Assembly (NCBI GenBank): GCA_035508275.1
Contig: DATJNI010000019.1
Location: 3,728 to 67,727 of the forward strand
DNA: 64,000 nt
From: DATJNI01 sp035508275
Lineage (GTDB): Bacteria > Patescibacteriota > Saccharimonadia > Saccharimonadales > UBA4665
Direction: 5' to 3'
Positions within the stretch are counted from its first letter, which is position 1, and each line of letters opens with the position of its first letter. Made by a program: the position numbers and the translations under genes. The notes beneath the pieces were generated by a model. The model worked only from the letters and a program-made list of their open reading frames with translations. It did no database searches and had not been told where the DNA came from. Positions 49,342-58,954 of this stretch are shown one piece after another.

Positions 49342-50694
49342 GTGCAAGACGAGGTTTGGCAGGCTGCCTTAGGCGAGATTGAAGTTACGTTATCTAAGGG
49401 CAGCTTCCTAACGTGGTTTAAGAACACTAGTCTAGTTAAGGCTGAGGATGGTGTAGTCATAGTGGGAGTGTCTAACGTCTTTATTAAGCAGCAGCTGGAA
49501 AAGAAATATAACAACCTGATTGCCGAAACTCTGAGAAAACAAGGAATAAAAGTGGATCGACTAGACTACAAAATGGTTACTATTTCGTCAGTTAAAAGTA
49601 TGTCAGGTGACGTAATGGCACAACCACCCGTTAAAACAAACGAGCCAGAAAGCCTAGCTTCTAGTGGTCATAGGGGTTACAGGCAAAGCTTAAACGAGAA
49701 ATACACCTTTGATAACTTCGTAGTTGGCGCCGGTAGCGAGCTGGCTTTTGCAGCCTGTCAGGCAGTGGCTGGACAGCCAGGGACTAAATATAATCCGCTT
49801 TATCTATATGGTGGAGTTGGAATTGGCAAGACTCATCTTATCCAGGCGGTTGGTAATGCCCTTCAGGCTAAGAACCCTGACGCCAAAGTTCTATATATTG
49901 CGACCGAGCAGTTTGTTAGCGAGTTTGTTCAGGCCCTTAGAGGTAGGAACGTGGCAACTTTTGCTAATACTTATAGGTCGGCCGATGTGTTAATTGTTGA
50001 TGATGTTCAGTTTCTGGCTGGTAAGGACAAGATTCAAGAAGAGTTCTTTCACACCTTTAATACCCTGCACCAGGCGGATAAGCAGATAATTATGAGCTCG
50101 GATAAACCGCCGAGAGATATTGCTATGCTTGAGGACAGACTTAAGTCCAGATTTGGTGGTGGGATGAGCATAGACATGCAGGCGCCAGATTTTGAGACCC
50201 GCTGCGCTATTATTCAGACCAAGGCCGAACAGCACGATACGGATTTAGACGAAGAGGTCGTCGAATACCTAGCTTCGACTATTCAGACTAACGTTAGGGA
50301 CCTGGAGGGTGCTCTTAACCAGCTTCTAGCCTGGTGCGACGTTAGAGGAATTGAGCCGACCGTACCTATAGCTTCTAGCCTGCTGGTCAGCAAGAACAGA
50401 CCAAAACATTTAAGCGCCAAGCAAATTATTGAGAGAACGGCTAAACACTACCAGATACCCATGGAAGATATAGTGGGACCACGAAGAGATAAAGACATAG
50501 TCGTACCAAGACAGGTTGCCATGTATATACTCCACGAAGAGTTAAGGCTTAGTTATCCGAAAATAGCTAGGGAGCTGGGCAGAAAAGACCACACTACCGC
50601 CATGCATTCTGTGAGAAAGATTTCAGAGGAGTCACAACTTGATGCGGCTCTTAGAAGCGCAATAACCGAGATAAAGGAGCAGCTGTATAACTAG
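49342..50694 (+). CDS. dnaA: chromosomal replication initiator DnaA
   Basis: The 450-residue protein starts at GTG. It has domain I (1-85, with WQAALGEIEVTLSKGSFLTWF), a short linker, then the AAA+ domain starting NEKYTFDNFVVGAGSELAF. Walker A is GGVGIGKTHLIQAVGN near residue 158, and Walker B is VLIVDDVQFL near residue 217. The DNA-binding domain ends in YPKIARELGRKDHTTAMHSV near residue 415. It binds DnaA boxes and opens the origin. A terminator follows 60 nt after the stop, separating it from dnaN. Confidence 0.97.
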   Translation: MQDEVWQAALGEIEVTLSKGSFLTWFKNTSLVKAEDGVVIVGVSNVFIKQQLEKKYNNLIAETLRKQGIKVDRLDYKMVTISSVKSMSGDVMAQPPVKTNEPESLASSGHRGYRQSLNEKYTFDNFVVGAGSELAFAACQAVAGQPGTKYNPLYLYGGVGIGKTHLIQAVGNALQAKNPDAKVLYIATEQFVSEFVQALRGRNVATFANTYRSADVLIVDDVQFLAGKDKIQEEFFHTFNTLHQADKQIIMSSDKPPRDIAMLEDRLKSRFGGGMSIDMQAPDFETRCAIIQTKAEQHDTDLDEEVVEYLASTIQTNVRDLEGALNQLLAWCDVRGIEPTVPIASSLLVSKNRPKHLSAKQIIERTAKHYQIPMEDIVGPRRDKDIVVPRQVAMYILHEELRLSYPKIARELGRKDHTTAMHSVRKISEESQLDAALRSAITEIKEQLYN

Positions 50695-50753
50695 CGGCAA
50701 ACGGAGGAATATTAGTGAATAAACTATGGAAAAGCTGGTTACAAACACGGGGG

Positions 50754-50779
50754 TTGGGCACGGGCCCAATTTTTATTTT
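50754..50779 (+). terminator. rho-independent terminator of dnaA
   Basis: TTGGGC (50754-50759), loop ACGG, and GCCCAA (50764-50769) form a 6-bp stem, extendable by G-U pairs, followed directly by TTTTTATTTT (50770-50779). It sits 60 nt past the dnaA stop. Confidence 0.8.
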
Positions 50780-50965
50780 CTCGGGCGTGTTTAAAACTTA
50801 CCTAGTTTTGCTACCTATAGTTCGCAGCTTTTCCTACCCTTCTTCCACAAACATTAAAAAAATATTAACTTCGCTAAAAATGATTTTGTCCACGCTTTAC
50901 ACATATATAACTATTACTACTACATGTTATTTAAATAAATTTGTTGTTATTGGAGGACAAACCAC
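50780..50965 (+). promoter_or_regulatory. dnaN upstream region with weak DnaA-box-like sites
   Basis: This AT-rich spacer after the dnaA terminator must hold the dnaN promoter. TATAAC near 50905-50910 is a -10 candidate. Three weak DnaA-like sites (two mismatches each) occur: TCTTCCACA, TTGTCCACG and CTTTACACA. The dnaN ribosome site GGAGG is at about 50953-50957. A second origin element here, as in some bacteria with bipartite origins, is possible but unproven. Confidence 0.4.
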
Positions 50966-52057
50966 ATGAAACTACAAGTAACCCAGGAGAACCTAAACAA
51001 AGCTCTAAATTCGGTGGCTAAAGTAGCGAGTAGCCGAGGGACGCTGCCGATTCTGGCCAACGTCTTGGTTAAAACCTCGAAGAACCGCCTAAGTATTTCG
51101 GCAACCAACCTAGACATAGCCATAACCCACTATATAGGCGCCAAAGTTAGCGAAGAGGGCTCGATCACTGTGCCGGCCAGGCTTATGCAAGACTTCGTCA
51201 GTAGTTTGCCAGAAGGAATTATTGAGCTGTCTCTTGAAGAAACTAAGCTCCACGTCAGCACCGACCAATACAAGTCTGTTGTAAACGGGATAATAGCTGA
51301 CGACTTCCCTGTTATGCCGGCGCTTAAGGACGGCAAAGAATGGACGGTTGATGGAAAAGCCTTCAAAAAAGCCCTTCAACAAATTGTTTTTGCAGCTTCC
51401 AGTGACGAGACCAGACCGGTTCTGACCGGGGTTTTGCTAAGCGCTAAAGACGGTCAGCTGTATTTGGCAGCTACAGATAGTTACAGATTGGCGGAAAAGA
51501 AAGTCGGACCGATCAAGAGCGAGTTTGAGCTACTAATCCCCTCCTCTTCCATGCAAGACCTTTTAAGGGTGCTTGGAGACGACGTAACGACCATCAAGGC
51601 TAGGTTTGATGAGCAGCAAGTATTGTTTACTCTAGGCGACATTGAGCTAGTAACCAGACAAATTGACGGCAAGTACCCAGACTACCAAAAGCTCATTCCA
51701 GAGAAATTTGAAAACAGCGCAGTAGTTAAAAAGGCTGATCTAACAAATGTCACAAAAGTCTCTAGTTTGTTTGCCAGGGAAAGCGCTGGCAGCGTAACCA
51801 TTGAGCTAAGCGAAGAAAAGAAAGAGCTGAGTATTAGATCTGTAGCTTCTCAGCTAGGCGAGAACACCTCAACCGCCAAGGGTAAGATTAAAGGAAGCGC
51901 CAGCATTACACTTAATTCGCGCTACCTGCTTGATGCGCTGGGCGTAATTGGCGGCGATGAGATTGAATTTGGCTTTAACGGCAGGCTTGAACCAACCATG
52001 CTATCGGAAACCAAGGACAAGTCTTATAGGCACGTCATTATGCCGCTAAAAAGCTAA
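50966..52057 (+). CDS. dnaN: DNA polymerase III beta subunit (sliding clamp)
   Basis: The 363-residue protein has the three repeated clamp domains. Visible landmarks are LPILANVLVKT near residue 29, ISATNLDIAI, DDFPVMPAL near residue 111, DETRPVLTGVLL near residue 150, ATDSYRLAEKKV near residue 171 and the C-terminal HVIMPLK, the typical clamp end. It holds the replicative polymerase on DNA. It starts 9 nt after GGAGG and is followed 16 nt later by recF. Confidence 0.96.
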   Translation: MKLQVTQENLNKALNSVAKVASSRGTLPILANVLVKTSKNRLSISATNLDIAITHYIGAKVSEEGSITVPARLMQDFVSSLPEGIIELSLEETKLHVSTDQYKSVVNGIIADDFPVMPALKDGKEWTVDGKAFKKALQQIVFAASSDETRPVLTGVLLSAKDGQLYLAATDSYRLAEKKVGPIKSEFELLIPSSSMQDLLRVLGDDVTTIKARFDEQQVLFTLGDIELVTRQIDGKYPDYQKLIPEKFENSAVVKKADLTNVTKVSSLFARESAGSVTIELSEEKKELSIRSVASQLGENTSTAKGKIKGSASITLNSRYLLDALGVIGGDEIEFGFNGRLEPTMLSETKDKSYRHVIMPLKS

Positions 52058-52073
52058 GCGCTAGAATTAGATA

Positions 52074-53114
52074 ATGATTAAAAGCCTAAAACTAGTTAAT
52101 TTTAGGTCTTACGAAAATGCTGAATTTGCGTTTAAGCCAGGTATTAATTTAATAGTTGGCCCAAACGGTAGCGGTAAAACTAACCTACTTGAGGCCATAC
52201 TGGTAATTTGCCAGGGTAAAAGTTATAGAGCTAAAGACCAGGACCTTATTAGTTTTAATAAGAGCTGGGCTAGCCTACAGTCGCTTGACGATAAAAACAG
52301 CAAAAGAGCAATCAAAATAGAGAGAGAAAAGTCACCACACAAGACCTTTAGGCTAAACGGCAAGGAGTATGCTCGGCTAAGCAGCAAGAATATATCGCCG
52401 GTTGTTTTGTTTGAGCCGGAACAAATGCACATGCTGTCTGGAGGTCCTGATAGGCGGCGGGAATATTTTGATGATTTAATTTCTGAGATTGAGGCGGGTT
52501 ATTCTACGAAACTGAGACAATACAAAAGGGCCTTGGCGCAAAGAAATCATCTACTTAAAACTGTTAGCAGCGTCAGCAAAGAGAAATTTTTTGTTTGGAA
52601 CGTCAGGCTTAGCCAGCTGTCAGGGCAAATCGTTAAAAGCCGAAACAAATTAATAGAGAGCATAAAAGACGAGGTTAATGCAAAGTACAAAGACATATCT
52701 GGTAGCAAGGACATTGTGACGCTTAAGTATCAAAATGAGTGGCCTGAGGAGACTTACGAAACAAGCTTTTTAAAGTACCTAGAGGACAGTTTAAGCGAAG
52801 ACCACCAAAAAGGTTTTACTTCTGCTGGACCGCACCGAGAAGACTTTGTGTTTAGTATTAACCACGTTCATCACCAAAAGACAGCGTCTAGGGGTGAAAA
52901 TAGAACAATAGTGCTTGCCCTTAAGCTATGTGAAGTTGGTCTGATGCAAAAGAAATATGAACGCCAACCAATAGTGCTGCTAGATGATGTGTTTAGTGAA
53001 ATGGACCAAACCCGGCAAAAGAACCTGATCGACTGTTTAGCGGATTGTCAGGTAATAATAACCCTAACTAACACTATTAAAGGGCGTAAGCCTCTCATTA
53101 ATCTTCACCGTTAG
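52074..53114 (+). CDS. recF: DNA replication and repair protein RecF
   Basis: The 346-residue SMC-like ATPase has LKLVNFRSYENAEF at the start, Walker A GPNGSGKTNLLEAI near residue 30, the signature-like LSGGPDRRREYFDDL near residue 120 and Walker B PIVLLDDVFSEMD near residue 305. It loads RecA at single-strand gaps with RecO and RecR. The gene order dnaA-dnaN-recF is kept. Its last 17 nt overlap the opposite-strand gene at 53098. Confidence 0.95.
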   Translation: MIKSLKLVNFRSYENAEFAFKPGINLIVGPNGSGKTNLLEAILVICQGKSYRAKDQDLISFNKSWASLQSLDDKNSKRAIKIEREKSPHKTFRLNGKEYARLSSKNISPVVLFEPEQMHMLSGGPDRRREYFDDLISEIEAGYSTKLRQYKRALAQRNHLLKTVSSVSKEKFFVWNVRLSQLSGQIVKSRNKLIESIKDEVNAKYKDISGSKDIVTLKYQNEWPEETYETSFLKYLEDSLSEDHQKGFTSAGPHREDFVFSINHVHHQKTASRGENRTIVLALKLCEVGLMQKKYERQPIVLLDDVFSEMDQTRQKNLIDCLADCQVIITLTNTIKGRKPLINLHR

Positions 53115-53880
53115 CAACGCTATAGGAATTAAACACCTGGGCATTGGTGGATGGATTGTATAAATATAGTTGGGCGTCTACGCCTAGCTGAGTATAGTTA
53201 ACGCTCGCATTATAGTCGGTACCGTCGACGCTCACCGAGAAGGTTATTGTGCCTTGGGTACTACTGGTGTCGGCGCTATGAGGAGCAGCTGCCACGCTGG
53301 GGGTGGATATTGTTACGACCTTTGCATCCTCTTTAAAGTTAAAGAAGGCTTGCTCTAAAGTATCCACCTGGGTATCGGTGAGACCGTAATTAGTCAGGTA
53401 ATCGAAGTTGTTATACGTTATGTTAGCCTTACTGTCTGGTTTCTTGGCTTGAGTTTCGAGTAGTGCTCGTTGTTGATCGGGAGATAAGTTTTGAAAGGCA
53501 ATATTTTTTGGAGTGAAACTTATTGTTTGGTTTTTAAGCACATTGCCTTTCGTGTCCTGCACCCTAACAACTTTTACATAATATGGATAGCCGGCGGTAA
53601 GAGGGACTTTCAAGTCTACAAAAAGATCACTGCCACTAACTTTATATGAGCTAATAATTGAATAGCTTGAACTAAGAACTAGCCCTTTGCTGCTTAGTGT
53701 TCTATTAAAACTAATCTTCATAAAAGGAGAAATACTAGCAAAGTTACTGGTATCAGGCTCAACACCAGATATACGGAAACCTATATTTTTAAAGACGCTA
53801 AACCCAATAACTGCTAAGACAATAACTACAAGCACCAAGACTGTTCTTTTAAGCCATTTGCCTTGATTGAATTCTTGCAA
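53098..53880 (-). CDS. membrane-anchored Ig-like (SbsA/Big_5-type) protein of the second T4SS locus
   Basis: The 260-residue protein has one N-terminal membrane helix (residues 12-32) and is otherwise outside the membrane. Residues 33-130 have beta-strands with ISFNRTLSSKG and YYVKVVRVQDTKGNVL, like bacterial SbsA-type Ig-like domains. A Ser/Thr/Ala-rich linker leads to a final small beta-domain with YNASVNYTQLGVDAQLYLY. It is the last gene of the second T4SS operon, 8 nt after the lysozyme/CHAP gene, and may be a wall- or substrate-binding accessory. Confidence 0.6.
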   Translation of the reverse strand: MQEFNQGKWLKRTVLVLVVIVLAVIGFSVFKNIGFRISGVEPDTSNFASISPFMKISFNRTLSSKGLVLSSSYSIISSYKVSGSDLFVDLKVPLTAGYPYYVKVVRVQDTKGNVLKNQTISFTPKNIAFQNLSPDQQRALLETQAKKPDSKANITYNNFDYLTNYGLTDTQVDTLEQAFFNFKEDAKVVTISTPSVAAAPHSADTSSTQGTITFSVSVDGTDYNASVNYTQLGVDAQLYLYNPSTNAQVFNSYSVANGED

Positions 53881-53888
53881 AATTCCTC

Positions 53889-55688
53889 CTAATCCGGCGT
53901 TACGTACCCAGTTATGCCATCTACGCCGCTGAATCCGTTATCCGTATATTCACTAACTTTCGAACCATCCGGATAGCCGGCACTATCGGCATTCTGGTCA
54001 CCGCCAACTAGTGTCATAGTGTTGCCACTAACCGACACCACAATGTTAACATGAGCCTCACCACTCAAGTGCACAACTATGTCGCCGGGTTTAGGGGTAT
54101 AGCTGCCGGCTGGATGCCAGTGGAAATTGGCATTCTGTTCGCCAATAGCTTGAACACTTTGTACTCCAGGAACTAGCCAATTAGGATCTGACTGCAGCGG
54201 ATATCCTGCTTGGTCATACACCCAACTCACAAAATCCGCACACCAATACTCGTCTAAGTTAGTCGTGTATTTGGAAAAGCTGCTCGAGTCGTTGGCCCTA
54301 AAACCTGGCTTCATGGAGCCATTATTCCAAAGAGAAAGCTCTTCCTGGGCAATGCAAACCACTTCCTGCCTGACTTGGCTCAAGTCGCTGGTAGTGCTTG
54401 GCGAGGAGCCGTTGCACTGCACAATACCGGTACAAGACGATGCTGTCCCGCCGGTACCCGAATCGCTACCACCGTACTGTTGCAGGATTTGGTTGGCATA
54501 ATCTATCCGATTCTGTAGTTGAGGATCGCCAGGGTTTTCGTAGTCGTTACTAAAGACGGTCGCTGCTGCTGCAGCTGTCGTGGTTGCTTTTAAGTCTGTT
54601 AAGGCCTGACTTTCATCCGCACCCGCTCCAGGTCCATTGGTAAGCTCCAGCCAGACATAGTCTAGTTGCAAACCAAGACTAGTTACAGGCTGATTCTCCT
54701 TCTGTGCATAGGCTTGCAATGCCGCTAGTCTACTCCCATTCCACTGCGCTAGATATCCTCCTGGATCATTAGGATTCCAACCAGACTCTTGTCCAAAGTT
54801 ACCATCGATGCCTGCCGATTGAGCTGGGCTTAAGCCCTTACCAATAAAGTAATTGAATATTTTCTCCTGATTATCGTTACCAACTAACGTGGTCGATGCC
54901 GTAGTGCAAGAACAGTTATTATTTGAAACAGCAGCCGGACTGGCATCAGAGGTACCAGTGTAATTTACCATTGTTTGTACCCAGCCCTGCACGTTAGAAA
55001 TGTACTGTGTGGTCATGTTTTGTGAGGATGGGGCATATTCGTTAATTATGGTAAATAAGTTATTGTTGTCTATTGCTGAACCATACTGATCTCTTAGATA
55101 CGAGGCTATATCTCCCCCACCAACAGCATTAATATTTTCTGGTGCTGTGTAGTCCACACTAGCCTTAACAGAAGTCCATTTATACCAAGTGCCACCACTT
55201 CCCTGAAAGTGCGGCTGGCTATTGGTTGCTGTTCTCCCAAATGAGTTACTGCCTTGAGAGACGTTATATACACTAGGATCACCAAGATTTGATTCTTCTT
55301 TAGCGATAGACACAATTAGAAAGGGATTTACATCAGCGTTCTGAGCACTTGCGACAATAATAGAGCCTAGGTTATTGAGTTCCCCGCTAGGATTCTGTTC
55401 GTGGATAAAACGATCAATGGCATTTGCCATGCTTATAGGGTCAAGGTTGGGGAAGCTTGCACCGTCTGGATCCGCAGAGGTTTGCTGATCAACCGAGCCT
55501 TGACTACCACCACACGATGTTGCTACCCAGTTGGGATACTCCCCTAGAGCTTGGAGTTCACTTTGAGGCAAGGGATCGGCAGTAGCTGGAAAGTAACTAG
55601 ATATCCCCAGGAATAGGCAAAGTACCACTAAAAGAAAGCTGCTGTAGCGAAAAGGGCTTAATTTCTTTAAGCGTGGTGTGGTTAACAT
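53889..55688 (-). CDS. secreted multi-domain peptidoglycan hydrolase (two lysozyme-like domains plus CHAP)
   Basis: The 599-residue protein has a signal peptide (cleavage near residue 38, ATADPLP). Residues 85-245 form a lysozyme-like domain with NPFLIVSIAKEESNLG (Glu 131/132). Residues 272-405 resemble phage tail lysozyme (Phage_lysozyme2) with GIDGNFGQESGWNP (Glu 301) and GLQLDYVWLEL. Residues 440-599 are a CHAP domain with Cys 483 (WCADFVSWVYD), GDIVVH and His 546 (HVNIVV). This could cut both glycan and peptide bonds, like PrgK/VirB1 of conjugative T4SS. It overlaps the 1082-residue gene by 7 nt. Confidence 0.85.
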   Translation of the reverse strand: MLTTPRLKKLSPFRYSSFLLVVLCLFLGISSYFPATADPLPQSELQALGEYPNWVATSCGGSQGSVDQQTSADPDGASFPNLDPISMANAIDRFIHEQNPSGELNNLGSIIVASAQNADVNPFLIVSIAKEESNLGDPSVYNVSQGSNSFGRTATNSQPHFQGSGGTWYKWTSVKASVDYTAPENINAVGGGDIASYLRDQYGSAIDNNNLFTIINEYAPSSQNMTTQYISNVQGWVQTMVNYTGTSDASPAAVSNNNCSCTTASTTLVGNDNQEKIFNYFIGKGLSPAQSAGIDGNFGQESGWNPNDPGGYLAQWNGSRLAALQAYAQKENQPVTSLGLQLDYVWLELTNGPGAGADESQALTDLKATTTAAAAATVFSNDYENPGDPQLQNRIDYANQILQQYGGSDSGTGGTASSCTGIVQCNGSSPSTTSDLSQVRQEVVCIAQEELSLWNNGSMKPGFRANDSSSFSKYTTNLDEYWCADFVSWVYDQAGYPLQSDPNWLVPGVQSVQAIGEQNANFHWHPAGSYTPKPGDIVVHLSGEAHVNIVVSVSGNTMTLVGGDQNADSAGYPDGSKVSEYTDNGFSGVDGITGYVTPD

Positions 55689-58600
55689 TGGTTACCTCCT
55701 GCTTTCGTGGCGGGATTGGTAACCCACTGCGGCCAACCCGGCGGCAAAGCACCTTCTAATGCTTCGCCCGGATGGTCATAACAAGCCTTATTCACGCCCA
55801 GGCTGGTTAGAAGCTCTTCAAAATTCTGTCCATAAGCTGTGGCGTTACCCTCTTGGTAAACATTAATGGCGGCAGCTGCCTGTTCAGTAGCATTAACGGC
55901 CCAGCCGGTTTCAATACTGTCCGGTAAAACTGTACAGAGCTGCGTATTTGGACCGACTATTTCAGTCGCGTGAACCAGCACCGGAGAGCAGCCCTCAGCA
56001 ACGTAAACAAACTTACCTTTAGCCGGACCGCTAGATAATTGGTAAGTAATCCAGTCAGCATGTCCAGCGGAAGTGGTATAAAACGAACTAGACTCAGTGG
56101 CTTCCGTTACGATGCCACTACCAATTGCATATATTGGTACGCTTGAATCGGTAGCAAAGTCTACGCCTTCATCGACTCGGTTGTACACTAGGTTTTTACT
56201 GCCATGGAATGGGTCGGTGTAACCACTGCTAGAGGGAGTTGGCGCAGTACTACTAGACGACGATGAGCCATAAAGGTCAGCAAGATCATCTTTAGTTAAA
56301 AGGTCTGTGTTGTATGACCCACCGTCACTTCCGACCGCAGCCATTAGTAGTTCACAAGGATCGGTCTGGGTGTTTACTGGCTCACCAGTACTACTATCCT
56401 GTGTCCCGACCGCCGCATTATTGTAGCTATTATCTTTTTGGTAACCAGTAGAAGAGTTGTCTGTGCAATGTGCGTCCCAATAGGCTACTGGGTCGCCTAT
56501 AGCGTCTAGGTCTTGCTGGGTATAGCCGTACTGTGGCACGCCAAATGGGTCGCTGACGTTGGGGCTATCGGCGCTGACTTTGGAGGTAAACAGTGAAGAG
56601 AAACCGTTAAAAATGGGACCAAATGGGTTACTAACAATGCTAGCAAAAGAGTCTGCGGATCCACTAAGAAAATCTGATGGCATATCCATAGAGACCTTGG
56701 ATATTAGTGAATAAGTACTACTACCGCTAAAAAGCCGGGCAAATAGCGGTTCGTGCTCAAACTGTTCCTGTTGTTGTTCCTGCTGCGCGTTTATTATGGC
56801 AGTTGCTTGAGAGGAAGTTAATTGCTTGCCGCCAAGTCCTTCGTGCGCATAATCGTTACCAGATACGTCAGCACCGGCAGCCATCATGTCAAAAGTTCTA
56901 CCGCCACTCATGTTAGTACTAAATGGATCAGGGATTAGATTGTTAGCAACATCGTTAATAATCTTCGGCAAGTATGTTTTAACGGTTTGTTCTGCCGCAC
57001 AGTAAGCTGCAAGTGGATTGACGCCGCCCGGCAAAGAACAGGAGGCGTTCTCAGCGTCAGCCAGAACCTTAAAAGCGCTGCCTAAAATACTGCCAACAAG
57101 TTGGAACGGTTTACCAACGGTATCATTCCAAACACTAGCCAAAGTTGTTATGAACCCGCCGCCCTGATTGATCGCATCGTGCAGAGAGTTGGCTAGGCTA
57201 TTACCTCCACCCAAGCTCTCTTCCGGACAAACTAACTGTCCGCTCGGAACGGGCTGACCGTTGTTGCACTTATAGTTACCTGATTGATAGGAATCAGTTG
57301 AGTCGGCATCTGCACTGCCAAGAAGAGAGTTGCTGAGCGACACAGCCGATGCGCTGGAGCTATTGCTATCACCAGATAAGTATTGGTAAAGAGGCGTGCT
57401 GGTTTCGTCGCCGGTACCGCCCATCTCAGGGTCAGTAGAGCTGCCACCACCCGGACCCAAAGAGCTATTCATAGAGCCCAGTTCTGTGGCAGTGACGTGT
57501 CCGGTATGCACTTCATCAGCATATGTCTGATACATGGAGAACAGACTAACAGCGGCACTCCCATTTACTATAAATCTGAATTTCTTTAGGTCGCCGCTGG
57601 CCTTATTGACTTCATTAACCCATTGAGCCAGGATATTCGCCCAGCCTATTATTGGTACTGCGCTAGCAGTGGTATCTGCGGTTTCGGTGCTAACGCCTAT
57701 GTTTGTCAGGCCTTCTGTAATAACCCACTTCTGGAAACCTTTATCCGCTATATCGTTATATTTACTCTGCAAAGCTTCAAGCGCTGCCGGGTCGTCTATA
57801 TCATAGCTCGCGGCAATATTTCTAAGTCCCTCGCTCACCGGTACGTCTACTGCGGGAGACTCGGTAGCACCATTCTCGGCTGGAGCTCCGGGATCAGCGT
57901 TTGTTTGGGTATCCTCTGGGTCGCAGCTGGTTGCCGTATTGAAGAAACACTCTAGTACAATGCCCAAGGTATTGTTTCTGGGACCTATGACCCTTTGTGT
58001 TAGGAAAAGTTTAGCGGCTATTTTCTGATCATCAACATGATCCCTTAGGGGGTCAGTTACACCACAGAATATTAAGCAGCGCCGAACACCGTACTTTTCT
58101 TCAAGTAAGCGCCCAACTTTATACCGTACTAGAACTTCTTTCCATTTAGTCTCGCTTTCTAGTGCTGTATTTAAGCTATCTCTTGCTGCAGCTCTAAATT
58201 CGGCTCGACTATTAAAAACTTGTCCTAGGCCGGATCCATCCTCACCAATATCTGCCCCTTCGCTACCAAGTCCAGGAGCTTTTAAGTACCAAGTTTTATT
58301 TTGTGGCTTGTAGGCAAACTCGATATGGTAATCGCTGGCCAGAGTGTTTTCTATTCTTGCCTGACTCCACGTTTGATATAGTGCAGAAATTGGGTCTGTA
58401 CCAAAATTGACCGCTCTGCAAGCCCTGGATAAAGTGGTTCCACAGCTCTTATATCCGGGCAGCACATGCTGCTCAATATAGCTGTCAAAAAGATTGTCTG
58501 TTTCATCACTAACGGCCCCTTCACTAGAAGCAAAGTAATGATTCTGCAGCATATTAACGGTATTTTCTATCTTGAGTGGCACCAGCACTAAGAAACTTAC

Positions 58601-58930
58601 TACTAAAGCGGAGATTGCTCCAACGCCTACACCACCGCCGGCGATTGCCACCCGGCGACTAATGCCAAATCTTTTTAGGCCTCCGCCCGAACGCTTTTTG
58701 GATCCCCTACTACTCTGAGAACCAGTGCCGCTATAGAAACCAGACGATCCTTGGCTTCCCGTAGAGCCGCCTGTGCTTGATGAGGTTTGTTCTTCAGGAA
58801 CTGCACCACTAGACTCTGCGTCCCGAACAGAACCAAGCGAATTAGTACTTGACTTTGGTGCTGTTGTTTCTTCTGCGGCCTTGGCCGAAGGGTTTAACGT
58901 GTCATCGTCTTGGTCGTATACATTTGCCAT
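55682..58930 (-). CDS. large T4SS-associated membrane protein with degenerate M23-like C-terminal domain
   Basis: The 1082-residue protein has a cytoplasmic, Ser/Gly/Thr-rich N-terminus (1-90), one membrane helix (94-118), and a very large outer part with about 20 cysteines and low-complexity Ser/Asp runs. Near residues 905-990 a beta-rich domain recalls LytM/M23 peptidases (YNRVDEGVDFATDSSVPIYA, GSGIVTEA). However, the metal-binding His of the HxGxD motif is replaced and the late HxH is not seen, so it is probably inactive and serves as a wall-binding module. It lies between VirB4 and the hydrolase gene. Comparable large proteins recur in CPR T4SS loci. Confidence 0.65.
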   Translation of the reverse strand: MANVYDQDDDTLNPSAKAAEETTAPKSSTNSLGSVRDAESSGAVPEEQTSSSTGGSTGSQGSSGFYSGTGSQSSRGSKKRSGGGLKRFGISRRVAIAGGGVGVGAISALVVSFLVLVPLKIENTVNMLQNHYFASSEGAVSDETDNLFDSYIEQHVLPGYKSCGTTLSRACRAVNFGTDPISALYQTWSQARIENTLASDYHIEFAYKPQNKTWYLKAPGLGSEGADIGEDGSGLGQVFNSRAEFRAAARDSLNTALESETKWKEVLVRYKVGRLLEEKYGVRRCLIFCGVTDPLRDHVDDQKIAAKLFLTQRVIGPRNNTLGIVLECFFNTATSCDPEDTQTNADPGAPAENGATESPAVDVPVSEGLRNIAASYDIDDPAALEALQSKYNDIADKGFQKWVITEGLTNIGVSTETADTTASAVPIIGWANILAQWVNEVNKASGDLKKFRFIVNGSAAVSLFSMYQTYADEVHTGHVTATELGSMNSSLGPGGGSSTDPEMGGTGDETSTPLYQYLSGDSNSSSASAVSLSNSLLGSADADSTDSYQSGNYKCNNGQPVPSGQLVCPEESLGGGNSLANSLHDAINQGGGFITTLASVWNDTVGKPFQLVGSILGSAFKVLADAENASCSLPGGVNPLAAYCAAEQTVKTYLPKIINDVANNLIPDPFSTNMSGGRTFDMMAAGADVSGNDYAHEGLGGKQLTSSQATAIINAQQEQQQEQFEHEPLFARLFSGSSTYSLISKVSMDMPSDFLSGSADSFASIVSNPFGPIFNGFSSLFTSKVSADSPNVSDPFGVPQYGYTQQDLDAIGDPVAYWDAHCTDNSSTGYQKDNSYNNAAVGTQDSSTGEPVNTQTDPCELLMAAVGSDGGSYNTDLLTKDDLADLYGSSSSSSTAPTPSSSGYTDPFHGSKNLVYNRVDEGVDFATDSSVPIYAIGSGIVTEATESSSFYTTSAGHADWITYQLSSGPAKGKFVYVAEGCSPVLVHATEIVGPNTQLCTVLPDSIETGWAVNATEQAAAAINVYQEGNATAYGQNFEELLTSLGVNKACYDHPGEALEGALPPGWPQWVTNPATKAGGNQC

Positions 58931-58954
58931 GTTAAATATTTTTGTTTGTTAGTT

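Noticed and set aside
50715..50969. 84-codon GTG-started frame with a GGAGG ribosome-like site, between dnaA and dnaN
   Set aside because: The strong dnaA terminator lies inside it, the composition looks like translated AT-rich spacer, and it runs into the dnaN start.
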